Assembly: GCA_964019695.1 (NCBI GenBank)
Contig: OZ026515.1
Span: 36,844,994 to 36,908,993, forward strand
Length of the DNA: 64,000 bases
Source of the DNA: Loripinus fragilis
Taxonomy: Eukaryota > Mollusca > Bivalvia > Lucinida > Lucinidae
Direction of reading: 5' to 3'
Every line of letters starts with the position of its first letter. Position 1 is the first letter of the stretch. Shown here one piece after another: positions 42,735 to 55,371 of the stretch. Position numbers and translations under genes: made by a program. The notes below the pieces were generated by a model. That model ran no database searches, was not told the DNA's origin, and saw only the letters and a program-made list of their open reading frames with translations.

Positions 42735-45700
42735 GTGTATGACCTCCTGGGTAAAAATGGCTATCAAGACCAGCAAAGAAGCCCTAGACCGAGTCTTTCA
42801 AAGAGATGCCAAAGAGCTCTTGTAGATACAATGGTAAGTCAAACAGAGGCAGATCCTGGCTATCCACCTGGATTAGTGCCATGTTTTGGCAGATTGCCTG
42901 ATGGTGAAATATTTGCAGCTTTAGTATGGTCAAACAAACTGAGTGTCATGGGCAGCATGGTTTGGCCCACTAAGATCAATGCAGACACAGGCTCCTTGAA
43001 GAAAAGTGCAGAGTGCTACTGCCCACTTTGGATTCTGGATTAACCCTACTTTTATGCCACCATCCAGACCACATCAACCGAAATCGGCATTAAAACGGGG
43101 CCCCATTTAGATTTCAATGCAGATTTCTAGTTAACTAGTAAGGATTGCCACACAAAATAGGTCAATATCAAAAGCCATCGTCGACAGTTGCAAACTCCAC
43201 AGGTCTCTCAAGAATTGTGTTGTCTGAATTGTTCTTGGTGGAGCAAACCTGAAGCCACAAAGAAGACACTTAAGTTTGTGTGTACATAGCAGCTAACAAA
43301 TATTTAACCCTGCAGGTAGTCCAACAAGACAAGGCACTGGTCAAGGTAGGTAGATCCTAAGGCTCTACTCTGAATGGCTCACCATTGTATAGGCAAGAGC
43401 CATTTGTCATCCTTCGGCAAAACCAGGTGCAGGGTTTTCAGGACAGCCTTGGTAGCTGTTTCCCCAAGAAATCTTGCACAAAGCAGGTATACAGACTTCA
43501 ATGCATGTGCAGCCACAGCCATATGAGTCTTGGTATAAGTGGGCCTAGATGAGATGCTTGTTCAGCCAGTTGACACAGGCAGGAACATGAAAACCAACAG
43601 ATTACAAGACTCTGCCAGCCTTTAAAGTAGACACAACCTTGTTGAACAGCTTGGACTGGATGGTAAAGTTTACATCCCTCATGTCAATGTGCTAACTTGT
43701 TCTTGCACTGTTATCAAAACATGACAGTTTCTTCTGGCAAAGCCATGGCCAGCTGCTACACTATCCTATGGTGAGCCTCAATGATAATGCAGATGTGTTC
43801 CATTAGCATTTCCTGTCAAAGATGTAGGAAAAAGTTGTACATGTTTTATTTGCCACAGATACTAAAGCTATTCTATTGTGAAGAAGAGTCATACTGGTCC
43901 CCTTTTCTGTGTCCAAAGAACAACTCATGCATGGTCTTCAGCTGGTCCATAGTAAGCTGTGTAAGAATGTGACAGGTAGTACTGGGCTACATTGTACCAG
44001 TAGCAGAAGTGACAACATACATCTGAACATACACAAATATTTTTCAGATGACAAAAGAGATGGCTCTGACCTGACTTGACATGGCTTTAACGCTCAAAAT
44101 CCTTGTAGAGTACTTTTACAAACATTGTAGACCCAGATTAGATGCCACAGTATTAAAGTCAAGGACAATCCACATAGACATAATCTGTTTTTGTTTATTT
44201 GAATTGATGCTTTACATCCCCTGTCAACAATTTTATAAGTCATGCTGGGATGATTTCCTGTCTTCCTGGGTCGAACCAGTATCAAGCAGCAGATAAAGCG
44301 TCTTGCTCAAGTACACATTTACACAGTGAGTCTGTTGGCGGTGAGTCTCCAACTAGCAGCCCTTCTATCCCCAGTCTAACGCTCTCCCATCTGAGCCACT
44401 AGCTGTGCTCCACTTTCTAGTACAGATGCTCCATTTAGTATTACCATTAAGGATGTCATTCACTAGCTGAACTTGGAAATCAAACACATGTCCCAAGAAA
44501 GACTTTGAGAGCCATATTGAGGGACCTATTCTGCTGCCCTATTCTTGCCAAAGGTTTGCTTTTTAGCATTGAACAATTTTGAACACATGCACACCTAGAT
44601 AGGTTTTCTTCCTCCAATAATGGGCTGCTTCTGCCCGAATGTGACACTGGCTACATTGTACCAGTAGCAGAAGTGACCATGCACAAAAAACTTTTCAGAT
44701 GACAAAAGAGGTGGCTCTGACCGGACTTGACACATTGGTTGACTCAATACTGGGTCATGCATCTCTTCTAACAATTTGTAAGCTCAAAATCCTTGTTTAG
44801 TACTTTTACAAACATTGTAGACCCAGATTAGATGCCACAGTATTAAAGTCAAGGACAATCCACATAGACATAATCTGTTTTTAGTTATTTGAATTGATGC
44901 TTTACATCCCCTGTCAACAATTTTATAAGTCATGCTGGGATGATTTCCTGTCTTCCTGGGTCGAACCAGTATCAAGCAGCAGATAAAGTGTCTTGCTCAA
45001 GTACACATTTACACATTGGTTGACTCAATACTGGGTCATGCATCTCTTCTAACATTTTGTAAGCTCAAAATCCTTGTAGAGTACTTTTACACACATTGTA
45101 GACACAGATGAGATGCCACAGTATTTAAAGTCAAGGACAATCCACATAGACATAATCTGTTTATTTGTTTGTTTATTTGATTTGATGCGTAAAGTCGCAG
45201 TCTACAATTTTTCAGTCATGTTGGGATGATTTCCGGTCTTCCTGGGCCAAACCAGTATTAAGATGCATATAATGTGTTTGCTCAAGGACACATTCACACA
45301 GTGACTCTGCCGGCGGTGAGTCATGAATAAGCATCCTTTCGATCCCCAGTCTAACGTTCTACCATCTGTGCCCCTATGCTCCACTTTCTAGTACAGATGT
45401 TCCTTTTAGCAGTGCCATTAAGATTACCATTCACTGACTGAACTTGGAATCCAAACACATGTCCTGAGTAAGGCTTTGAGAGCCATATTGAGGGGTCTAT
45501 TCTACTGCCCATTTCTGGCCAAAGGTTTGCTTTTCAGAATTCCAAAACCGTATCTCCAGGCCTCCATCCAAGAATTAAAATGACAGACTGACTATACAGC
45601 ATCAAAAATGGCAAATACAAAGCAGGATTTCTCTCTTGTCATTGACAGAAACACCAGTTGAACACTAAGTCTTCTGCACAGTCAAAAGGTTCATCCTAGC

Positions 45701-45970
45701 ATAAATGTTTCTGTCAAAGGCTCTTCTAGTTCTTAGACATAACTGCACAAATAAGGTATCACACTGCTACAAGGGACACAAACTATAACATTCAGACAAA
45801 ACTGCACAATAAGGTAATGTCAACCTTAAAGACTAGAAAGTCCAAGAATCTATTGATCTCCATCTTCCTGACTATGTAACTGCCCCAACAAATACCTCAC
45901 CAAGCTCTCATATATCAAGACTTTCATAAGCCTGAAGCTGAACATACATTGAAATCTATATGACTGCCAT
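42735..45970 (+). repeat. Array unit 8 (3236 bp, extra 290-bp A fragment)
   Basis: After a full A segment and spacer there is a second, deleted A copy (about 44776-45012) with the unit-6/7-type joint, then B. It looks like an exchange product between a standard and a deleted unit. Shares TGTGTATGACC, CTCAATGATAATGC and GGTCAAGGTAGG with unit 9. Confidence 0.9.
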
Positions 45971-48235
45971 GTGTATGACCTCCTGGATAAAAATGGCTAT
46001 CAAGACCAGCAAAGAAGCCCTAGACCCAGTCTTTCAAAGAGATGCCAAAGAGCTCTTGTAGGTACAATGGTAAGTCAAACAGAGGCAGATCCTGGCTATC
46101 CACCTGGATTAGTGCCATGTTTTGGCAGATTGCCTGATGGTGAAATATTTGCAGCTTTAGTATGGTCAAACAAACTGAGTGTCATGGGCAGCATGGTTTG
46201 GCCCACTAAACTCAATGCAGACACAGGCTCCTTGAAGAAAAGTGCAGAGTGCTACTGCCCACTTTGGATTCTGGATTAACCCTACTTTTATGCCACCATC
46301 CAGACCACAGCAACCGAAATCGGCATTAAAACGGGGCCCCATTTAGATTTCAATGCAGATTTCTAGTTAACTAGTAAGGATTGCCACACAAAATAGGTCA
46401 ATATCAAAAGCCATCGTCGACAATTGCCAACTCCACAGGTCTCTCAAGAATTGTGTTGTCTGAATTGTTCTTGGTGGAGCAAACCTGAAGCCACAAAGAA
46501 GACACTTAAGTTTGTGTGTACATAGCAGCTAACAAATATTTAACCCTGCAGGTAGTCCAACAAGACAAGGCACTGGTCAAGGTAGGTAGATCCTAAGGCT
46601 CTACTCTGAATGGCTCACCATTGTATAGGCAAGAGCCATTTGTCATCCTTCGGCAAAACCAGGTGCAGGGTTTTCAGGACAGCCTTGGTAGCTGTTTCCC
46701 CAAGAAATCTTGCACAAAGCAGGTATACAGACTTCAATGCATGTGCAGCCACAGCCATATGAGTCTTGGTATAAGTGGGCCTAGATGAGATGCTTGTTCA
46801 GCCAGTTGACACAGGCAGGAACATGAAAACCAACAGATTACGAGACTCTGCCAGCCTTTAAAGTAGACACAACCTTGTTGAGCAGCTTGGACTGGATGGT
46901 AAAGTTTACATTCCTCATGTCAATGTGCTAACTTGTTCTTGCACTGTTATCAAAACATGACAGTTTCTTCTGGCAAAGCCATGGCCAGCTGCTACACTAT
47001 CCTATGGTGAGCCTCAATGATAATGCAGATGTGTTCCATTAGCATTTCCTGCCAAGATGTAGGAAAAAGTTGTACATGTTTTATTTGCCACAGATACTAA
47101 AGCTATTCTATTGTGAAGAAGAGTCATACTAGTCCCCTTTTCTGTGTCCAAAGAACAACTCATGCATGGTCTTCAGCTGGTCCATAGTAAGCTGTGTAAG
47201 AATGTGACAGGTAGTACTGGGCTACATTGTACCAGTAGCAGAAGTGACCACATACATCTGAACATACACAAATATTTTTCAGATGACAAAAGAGATGGCT
47301 CTGACCTGACTTGACATGGCTTTAACGCTCAAAATCCTTGTAGAGTACTTTTACACACATTGTAGACACAGATGAGATGCCACAGTTTTTAAAGTCAAGG
47401 ACAATCCACATAGACATAATCTGTTTATTTGTTTGTTTATTTGATTTGATGCGTCATGTTGCAGTCTACAATTTATCAGTCATGTTGGGATGATTTCAGG
47501 TCTTCCTGGGCCAAACCAGTATTAAGATGCATATAATGTGTTTGCTCAAGGACACACTTACACAGTGACTCTGCCGGCGGTGAGTCCTGAATAAGCATCC
47601 TTTCGATCCCCAGTCTAACGTTCTACCATCTGTGCCCCTATGCTCCACTTTCTAGTACAGATGTTCCTTTTAGCAGTGCCATTAAGATTACCATTCACTG
47701 ACTAAACTTGGAATCCAAACACATGTCCTGAGTAAGGCTTTGAGAGCCATATTGAGGGGTCTATTCTGCTGCCCTATTCTGGCCAAAGGTTTGCTTTTCA
47801 AAAATTCTAAAACCGCATCTCCAGGCCTCCATCCAAAAATTAAAATGACAGACTGACTATACAGCATCAAAAATGGCAAATACAAAGCAGGATTTCTCTC
47901 TTGTCATTGACAGAAACACCAGTTGAACACTAAGTCTTCTGCACAGTCAAAAGGTTCATCCTAGCATAAATGTTTCAGTCAAAGGCTCTTCTAGTTCTTA
48001 GACATAACTGCACAAATAAGGCATCACACTGCTACAAGGGACACAAACTATAACATTCAGACAAAACTGCACAATAAGGTAATTTCAACCTTAAAGACTA
48101 GAAAGTCCAAGAATCTATTGATCTCCATCTTCCTGACTATGTAACTGCCCCAACAAATACCTCACCAAGCTCTCATATATCAAGACTTTCATAAGCCTGC
48201 AGCTGAACATACATTGAAATCTATATGACTGCCAT
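45971..48235 (+). repeat. Array unit 9 (2265 bp, A segment lost)
   Basis: At about 47329 the core end joins segment B directly within GCTCAAAATCCTTGTAGAGT, text present before both A and B. The ~680-bp loss is what unequal exchange between A and B would give. Shares unit-8 variants in the core. Confidence 0.9.
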
Positions 48236-51192
48236 GTGCATGACCTTCTGGATAAAAATGGCTATCAAGACCAGCAAAGAAGCCCTAGACCGAGTCTTTC
48301 AAAGAGATGCCAAAGAGCTCTTGTAGGTACAATGGTAAGTCAAACAGAGGCAGATCCTGGCTATCCACCTGGATTAGTGCCATGTTTTGGCAGATTGCCT
48401 GATGGTGAAATATTTGCAGCTTTAGTATGGTCAAACAAACTAAGTGTCATGGGCAGCATGGTTTGGCCTACTAAGATCAATGCAGACACAGGCTCCTTGA
48501 AGAAAAGTGCAGAGTGCTACTGCCCACTTTGGATTCTGGATTAACCCTACTTTTATGCCACCATCCAGAACACATCAACCGAAATCGGCATTAAAATGGG
48601 GCCCCATTTAGATTTCAATGCAGATTTCTAGTTAACCAGTAAGGATTGCCACACAAAATAGGTCAATATCAAAAGCCATCGTCGACAATTGCCAACTCCA
48701 CAGGTCTCTCAAGAATTGTGTTGTCTGAATTGTTCTTGGTGGAGCAAACCTGAAGCCACAAAGAAGACACTTAAGTTTGTGTGTACATAGCAGCTAACAA
48801 ATATTTAACCCTGCAGGTAGTCCAACAAGACAAGGCACTGGTCCAGGTAGGTAGATCCTAAGGTTCTACTCTGAATGGCTCACCATTGTATAGGCAAGAG
48901 CCATTTGTCATTCTTTGGCAAAACCAGGTGCAGGGTTTTCAGGACAGCCTTGGTAGCTGTTTCCCCAAGAAATCTTGCACAAAGCAGGTATACAGACTTC
49001 AATGCATGTGCAGCCACAGCCATATGAGTCTTGGTATAAGTGGGCCTAGATGAGATGCTTGTTCAGCCAGTTGACACAGGCAGGAACATGAAAACCAACA
49101 GATTACGAGACTCTGCCAGCCTTTAAAGTAGACACAACCTTGTTGAACAGCTTGGACTGGATGGTAAAGTTTACATCCCTCATGTCAATGTGCTAACTTG
49201 TTCTTGCACTGTTATCAAAACATGACAGTTTCTTCTGGCAAAGCCATGGCAAGCTGCTACACTATCCTATGGTGAGCCTCATTGACAATGCAGATGTGTT
49301 CCATTAGCATTTCATGTCAAAGATGTAGGAAAAAGTTGTGCATGTTTTATTTGCCACAGATACTAAAGCTATTCTATTGTGAAGAAGAGTCATACTGGTT
49401 CCCTTTTCTGTGTCCAAAGAACAACTCATGCATGGTCTTCAGCTGGTCCATAGTAAGCTGTGTAAGAATGTGACAGGTAAGTACTGGGCTACATTGTACC
49501 AGTAGCAGAAGTGACCACATACATCTGAACATACACAAATATTTTTCAGATGACAAAAGAGGTGGCTCTGACCTAACTTGACATGGCTTTAACGCTCAAA
49601 ATCCTTGTAGAGTACTTTTACAAACATTGTAGACCCAGATTAGATGTCACAGTTTTAAAGTCAAGGACAATCCACATAGACATAATCTGTTTTTGTTTAT
49701 TTGAATTGATGCTTTACATCCCCTGTCAACAATTTCATAAGTCATGCTGGGATGATTTCCTGTCTTCCTGGGTTGAACCAGTATCAAGCAGCAGATAAAG
49801 TGTCTTGCTCAAGTACACATTTACACAGTGAGTCTGTTGGCGGCGAGTCTCCAACTAGCAGCCCTTCTATCCCCAGTCTAACGCTCTCCCATCTGAGACA
49901 CTAGCTGTGCTCCACTTTCTAGTACAGATGTTCCATTTAGTATAACCATTTAGGATGTCATTCACTAGCTGAACTTGGAAATCAAACACATGTCCCAAGA
50001 AAGACTTTGAGAGCCATATTGAGGGGCCTATTCTGCTGCCCTATTCTTGCCAAAGGTTTGCTTTTTAGCATTGAACAATTTTGAACACATGCACACCTAG
50101 ATAGGTTTTCTTCCTCGAATAATGGGCTGCTTCTGCCCGAATGTGATACTGGCTACATTGTACCAGTAGCAGAAGTGGCCATGCACAAAAAACTTTTCAG
50201 ATGACAAAAGAGGTGGCTCTGACCGGACTTGACACATTGGTTGACTCAACACTGGGTCATGCATCTCTTCTAACATTTTGTAAGCTCAAAATCCTTGTAG
50301 AGTACTTTTACACAAATTGTAGACGCAGATGAGATGCCACAGTATTTAAAGTCAAGGACAATCCACATAGACATAATCTGTTTATTTGTTTGTTTATTTG
50401 ATTTGATGCGTTATGTCGCAGTCTACAATTTTTCAGTCATGTTGGGATGATTTCTGGTCTTCCTGGGCCAAACCAGTAATAAGATGCATATAATGTGTTT
50501 GCTCAAGGACACATTAACACAGTGACTCTGCCGGCGGTGAGTCCTGAATAAGCATCCTTTCAATCCCCAGTCTAACATTCTACCATCTGTGCCCCTATGC
50601 TCCACTTTCTAGTACAGATGTTCCTTTTAGCAGTGCCATTAAGATTACCATTCACTGACTAAACTTGGAATCCAAACACATGTCCTGAGTAAGGCTTTGA
50701 GAGCCATATTGAGGGGTCTATTCTGCTGCCCTATTCTGGCCAAAGGTTTGCTTTTCAGAAATTCCAAAACCGCATCTCCAGGCCTCCATCCTAGAATTAA
50801 AATGACAGACTGACTATACAGCATCAAAAATGGCAAATACAAAGCAGGATTTCTCTCTTGTCATTGACAGAAACACCAGTTGAACACTAAGTCTTCTGCA
50901 CAGTCAAAAGGTTCATCCTAGCATAAATGTTTCTGTCAAAGGCTCTTCTAGTTCTTAGACATAACTGCACAAATAAGGTATCACACTGCTACAAGGGACA
51001 CAAATTATAACATTCAGACAAAACTGCACAATAAGGTAATGTCAACCTTAAAGACTAGAAAGTCCAAGAATCTATTGATCTCCATCTTCCTGACTATGTA
51101 ACTGCCCCAACAAATACCTCACCAAGCTCTTATATATCAAAACTTTCATAAGCCTGCAGCTGAACATACATTGAAATCTATATGACTGCCAT
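48236..51192 (+). repeat. Array unit 10 (2957 bp)
   Basis: Standard structure. Shares with unit 11 GTGACAGGTAAGTACTGG (others GACAGGTAGTACTGG), CTGAGACACTAGCTG, GAAGTGGCCATG and ACCTAACTTGACATGG. The G-T-A-A-G-T created here is a textbook splice donor, presumably by chance. Confidence 0.9.
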
Positions 51193-54100
51193 GTGCATGA
51201 CCTCCTGGATAAAAATGGCTATCAAGACCAGCAAAGAAGCCCTAGACTGAGTCTTTCAAAGAGATGCCAAAGAGCTCTTGTAGGTACAATGGTAAGTCAA
51301 ACAGAGGCAGATCCTGGCTATCCACCTGGATTAGTGCCATGTTTTGGCAGATTGCCTGATGGTGAAATATTTGCAGCTTTAGTATGGTCAAACAAACTGA
51401 GTGTCATGGGCAGCATGGTTTGGCCTACTAAGATCAATGCAGACACAGGCTCCTTGAAGAAAAGTGCAGAGTGCTACTGCCCACTTTGGATTCTGGATTA
51501 ACCCTACTTTTATGCCACCATCCAGAACACATCAACCGAAATCGGCATTAAAATGGGGCCCCATGTAGATTTCAATGCAGATTTCTAGTTAACCAGTAAG
51601 GATTGCCACACAAAATAGGTCAATATCAAAAGCCATCGTGGACAATTGCCAACTCCACAGGTCTCTCAAGAATTGTGTTGTCTGAATTGTTCTTGGTGGA
51701 GCAAACCTGAAGCCACAAAGAAGACACTTAAGTTTGTGTGTACATAGCAGCTAACAAATATTTAACCCTGCAGGTAGTCCAACAAGACAAGGCACTGGTC
51801 CAGGTAGGTAGATCCTAAGGTTCTACTCTGAATGGCTCACCATTGTATAGGCAAGAGTCATTTGTCATCCTTTGGCAAAACCAGGTGCAAGGTTTTCAGG
51901 ACAGCCTTGGTAGCTGTTTCCCCAAGAAATCTTGCACAAAGCAGGTATACAGACTTCAATGCATGTGCAGCCACAGCCATATGAGTCTTGGTATAAGTGG
52001 GCCTAGATGAGATGCTTGTTCAGCCAGTTGACACAGGCAGGAACATGAAAACCAACAGATTACGAGACTCTGCCAGCCTTTAAAGTAGACACAACCTTGT
52101 TGAACAGCTTGGACTGGATGGTAAAGTTTACATCCCTCATGTAGATGTGCTAACTTGTTCTTGCACTGTTATCAAAACATGACAGTTTCTTCTGGCAAAG
52201 CCATGGCAAGCTGCTACACTATCCTATGGTGAGCCTCATTGACAATGCAGATGTGTTCCATTAGCATTTCATGTCAAAGATGTAGGAAAAAGTTGTGCAT
52301 GTTTTATTTGCCACAAATACTAAAGCTATTCTATTGTGAAGAAGAGTCATACTGGTCCCCTTTTCTGTGTCCAAAGAACAACTCATGCATGGTCTTCAGC
52401 TGGTCCATAGTAAGCTGTGTAAGAATGTGACAGGTAAGTACTGGGCTACATTGTACCAGTAGCAGAAGTGACCACATACATCTGAACATACACAAATATT
52501 TTTCAGATGACAAAAGAGGTGGCTCTGACCTAACTTGACATGGCTTTAACGCTCAAAATCCTTGTAGAGTACTTTTACAAACATTGTAGACCCAGATTAG
52601 ATGTCACAGTTTTAAAGTCAAGGACAATCCACATAGACATAATCTGTTTTTGTTTATTTGAATTGATGCTTTACATCCCCTGTCAACAATTTTATAAGTC
52701 ATGCTGGGATGATTTCCTGTCTTCCTGGGTCGAACCAGTATCAAGCAGCAGATAAAGTGTCTTGCTCAAGTACACATTTACACAGTGAGTCTGTTGGCGG
52801 CGAGTCTCCAACTAGCAGCCCTTCTATCCCCAGTCTAACGCTCTCCCATCTGAGACACTAGCTGTGCTCCACTTTCTAGTACAGATGTTCCATTTAGTAC
52901 AGTCAAACCTGCTGTTGCGGTCACCTCTATTAAGCGTGACTCTCCCTTAAGCGGCCACTTCAGGGTCCCCCCAAACGATTTTGAATGCAAATGCACCTCT
53001 ATTAAGCGTGCACCTGTCCAACGCGGCCAGCGGTCGGCGAAATTTGCCCCAAAACGCTGAAATTGTATCCGTAAACGGCCACTTTCCATGTTCGATGCGG
53101 CCGTTTGATTAAATTTTATCAATAAACTTTTTTGCACCGGTCAAATGCTTGGAGCAATTAAACTCCCCAGCAGTGGTGTCTCCTAAAAGAAATTCTATAA
53201 CGGCTGCCGCCCTATGTTGAGGCCATGGGACGCAACAGTTGGGGTGTTTGTGTGCCACTCGAGACACAATGGAATTGAAATTTTAAAAGTTCGAGTGTTT
53301 ATGCTAATCCAACACTACGACATGCTTCAAGAAACCTCCACACGTGGATTAAAAAAATAGCGCCGTCCGTAACCTAAAACCTGAATACGCTAAACGAACA
53401 CGACTTGTAGTTTTTGTGTATGCGGGTACCAGTGCAAAGCCAGTCAACCGATAAATTGTCAACATCATAGCGTTTACCGCTGCCAAAGTTCATTCATCCA
53501 TACCGTGGCAGATGTTTAACGGTAAATGTGTGAAAAACTAAATGCGAGTAGTAATACTCTTTGCTGGAGGCATACTTACTACACAAAGATGAAATGTTTG
53601 GTGGGGGAAAGAAACAAGCAATAGCTTTTGAGAAAAAAAAAATGAGTAACAGAACCATTTTTTCCAAGTCTCATACACCTGAATTAATCTACAAATCAAA
53701 CAACTTTCTCTTCATGTTCAGTAGCACGATGTCCATTAAACATGCCTTTGCTAATCAAAAATCAATGTTTAACTTTAGAAAAAAATGGGTATACCAGTGA
53801 CAAGAAGCCTCTAAGTCCAAAGGCTAACTCTTTTGACAAACATTGATTTTTTTTAAAAATAACTTATGGAATTGCTTTTGTTTTAAAATTACATATTTTG
53901 ATATTTGTTTTTTATTTATCTTTTTTTTTATTTCTATGATGCAATAACTGACCCCTACACTGGCGATGTAGACCTTTTTCTTCATAATTTTAACTCATAT
54001 GGGAGTATCCTCAATCATATGGCCATCTTACCTGAACCTCTATTAAGCAGCCACCTGTCTTAAGCAAGCGATTTTAGATTATCCCTTGGCCGCTTGCTTA

Positions 54101-55371
54101 AGACAGGTTTGACTGTATAACCATTAAGGATGTCATTCACTAGCTGAACTTGGAAATCAAACACATGTCCCAAGAAAGACTTTGAGAGCCATATTGAGGG
54201 GCCTATTCTGCTGCCCTATTCTTGCCAAAGGTTTGCTTTTTAGCATTGAACAATTTTGAACACATGCACACCTAGATAGGTTTTCTTCCTCGAATAATGG
54301 GCTGCTTCTGCCCGAATGTGATACTGGCTACATTGTACCAGTAGCAGAAGTGGCCATGCACAAAAAACTTTTCAGATGACAAAAGAGGTGGCTCTGACCG
54401 GACTTGACACATTGGTTGACTCAATACTGGGTCATGCATCTCTTCTAACATTTTGTAAGCTCAAAATCCTTGTAGAGTACTTTTACACACATTGTAGACA
54501 CAGATGAGATGCCACAGTATTAAAAGTCAAGGACAATCCACAGAGACATAATCTGTTTATTTGTTTGTTTATTTGATTTGATGTGTTATGTCGCAGTCAA
54601 CAATTTTTCAGACAATGTTGGGATGATTTCCGGTCTTCCTGGGCCAAACCAGTATAATAAAATGCATATAATGTGCTTGCTCAAGGACACATTTACACAG
54701 TGACTCTGCCGGCGGTGAGTCCTGAATAAGCATCCTTTCGATCCCCAGTCTAATGTTCTCCCATCTGTGCCCCTTTGCTTCACTTTCTAGTACAGATGTT
54801 CCTTTTAGCAGTGCCATTAAGATTACCATTCACTGACTGCGTAAAGTCGCAGTCTACATGTCCTGAGTAAGGCTTTGAGAGCCATATTGAGGGGTCTATT
54901 CTGCTGCCCTATTCTGGCCAAAGGTTTGCTTTTCAGAAATTCCAAAACCGCATCTCCAGGCCTCCATCCAAGAATTAAAATGACAGACTGACTATACAGC
55001 ATCAAAAAATGGCAAATACAAAGCAGGATTTCTCTCTTGTCATTGACAGAAACACCAGTTGAACACTAAGTCTTCTGCACAGTCAAAAGGTTCATCCTAG
55101 CATAAATGTTTCTGTCAAAGGCTCTTCTAGTTCTTAGAAATAACTGCACAAATAAGGTATCACACTGCTACAAGGGACACAAGCTATAACATTCAGACAA
55201 AACTGCACAATAAGGTAATGTCAACCTTAAAGACTAGAAAGTCCAAGAATCTATTGATCTCCATCTTCCTGACTATGTAACTGCCCCAACAAATACCTCA
55301 CCAAGCTCTCATATATCAAGACTTTCATAAGCCTGCAGCTGAACATACATTGAAATCTATATGACTGCCAT
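51193..55371 (+). repeat. Array unit 11 (4179 bp, includes a 1.2-kb transposon)
   Basis: Without the insertion at 52900-54115 and one TA it is about 2961 bp, standard. Very close to unit 10. In the B segment a short block (GCGTAAAGTCGCAGTCTACA, near 54839) has replaced the usual AACTTGGAATCCAAACACA. Confidence 0.9.
52900..54115. mobile_element. pogo/Tc1-like element inserted in unit 11
   Basis: Inverted ends CAGTCAAACCTG, flanked by TA (52898-52899 and 54116-54117). The site in unit 10 (TTTAGTATAACCATT) is uninterrupted. Subterminal repeats CTCTATTAAGCGTG and CTTAAGCGGCCAC occur at both ends. TA duplication with CAGTCAAACCT ends fits the Tc1/mariner superfamily, pogo/Tigger side. The 1216-bp interior has only short frames (for example 53561-53800, unrecognised), so it is non-autonomous or decayed. 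Its absence from other units shows insertion after unit 11 formed. Confidence 0.85.

Noticed and set aside
49470..49490. Strong splice donor GACAGGTAAGTACT in units 10 and 11
   Set aside because: Created by one extra A relative to other units, with no exon evidence on its left; treated as chance.
49374..49556. Minus-strand 60-codon frame in units 10 and 11 with a plausible peptide (MDQLKTMHELFFGHRKG)
   Set aside because: It depends on a unit 10/11-specific base that removes an upstream stop, ends at a stop shared by all units, and continues into frames full of stops.
52835..53137. 100-codon minus-strand frame across the pogo-like element end as a transposase
   Set aside because: It spans the insertion joint with array sequence, is rich in Arg/Gly/Trp from the terminal repeats, and lacks DDE or HTH motifs.
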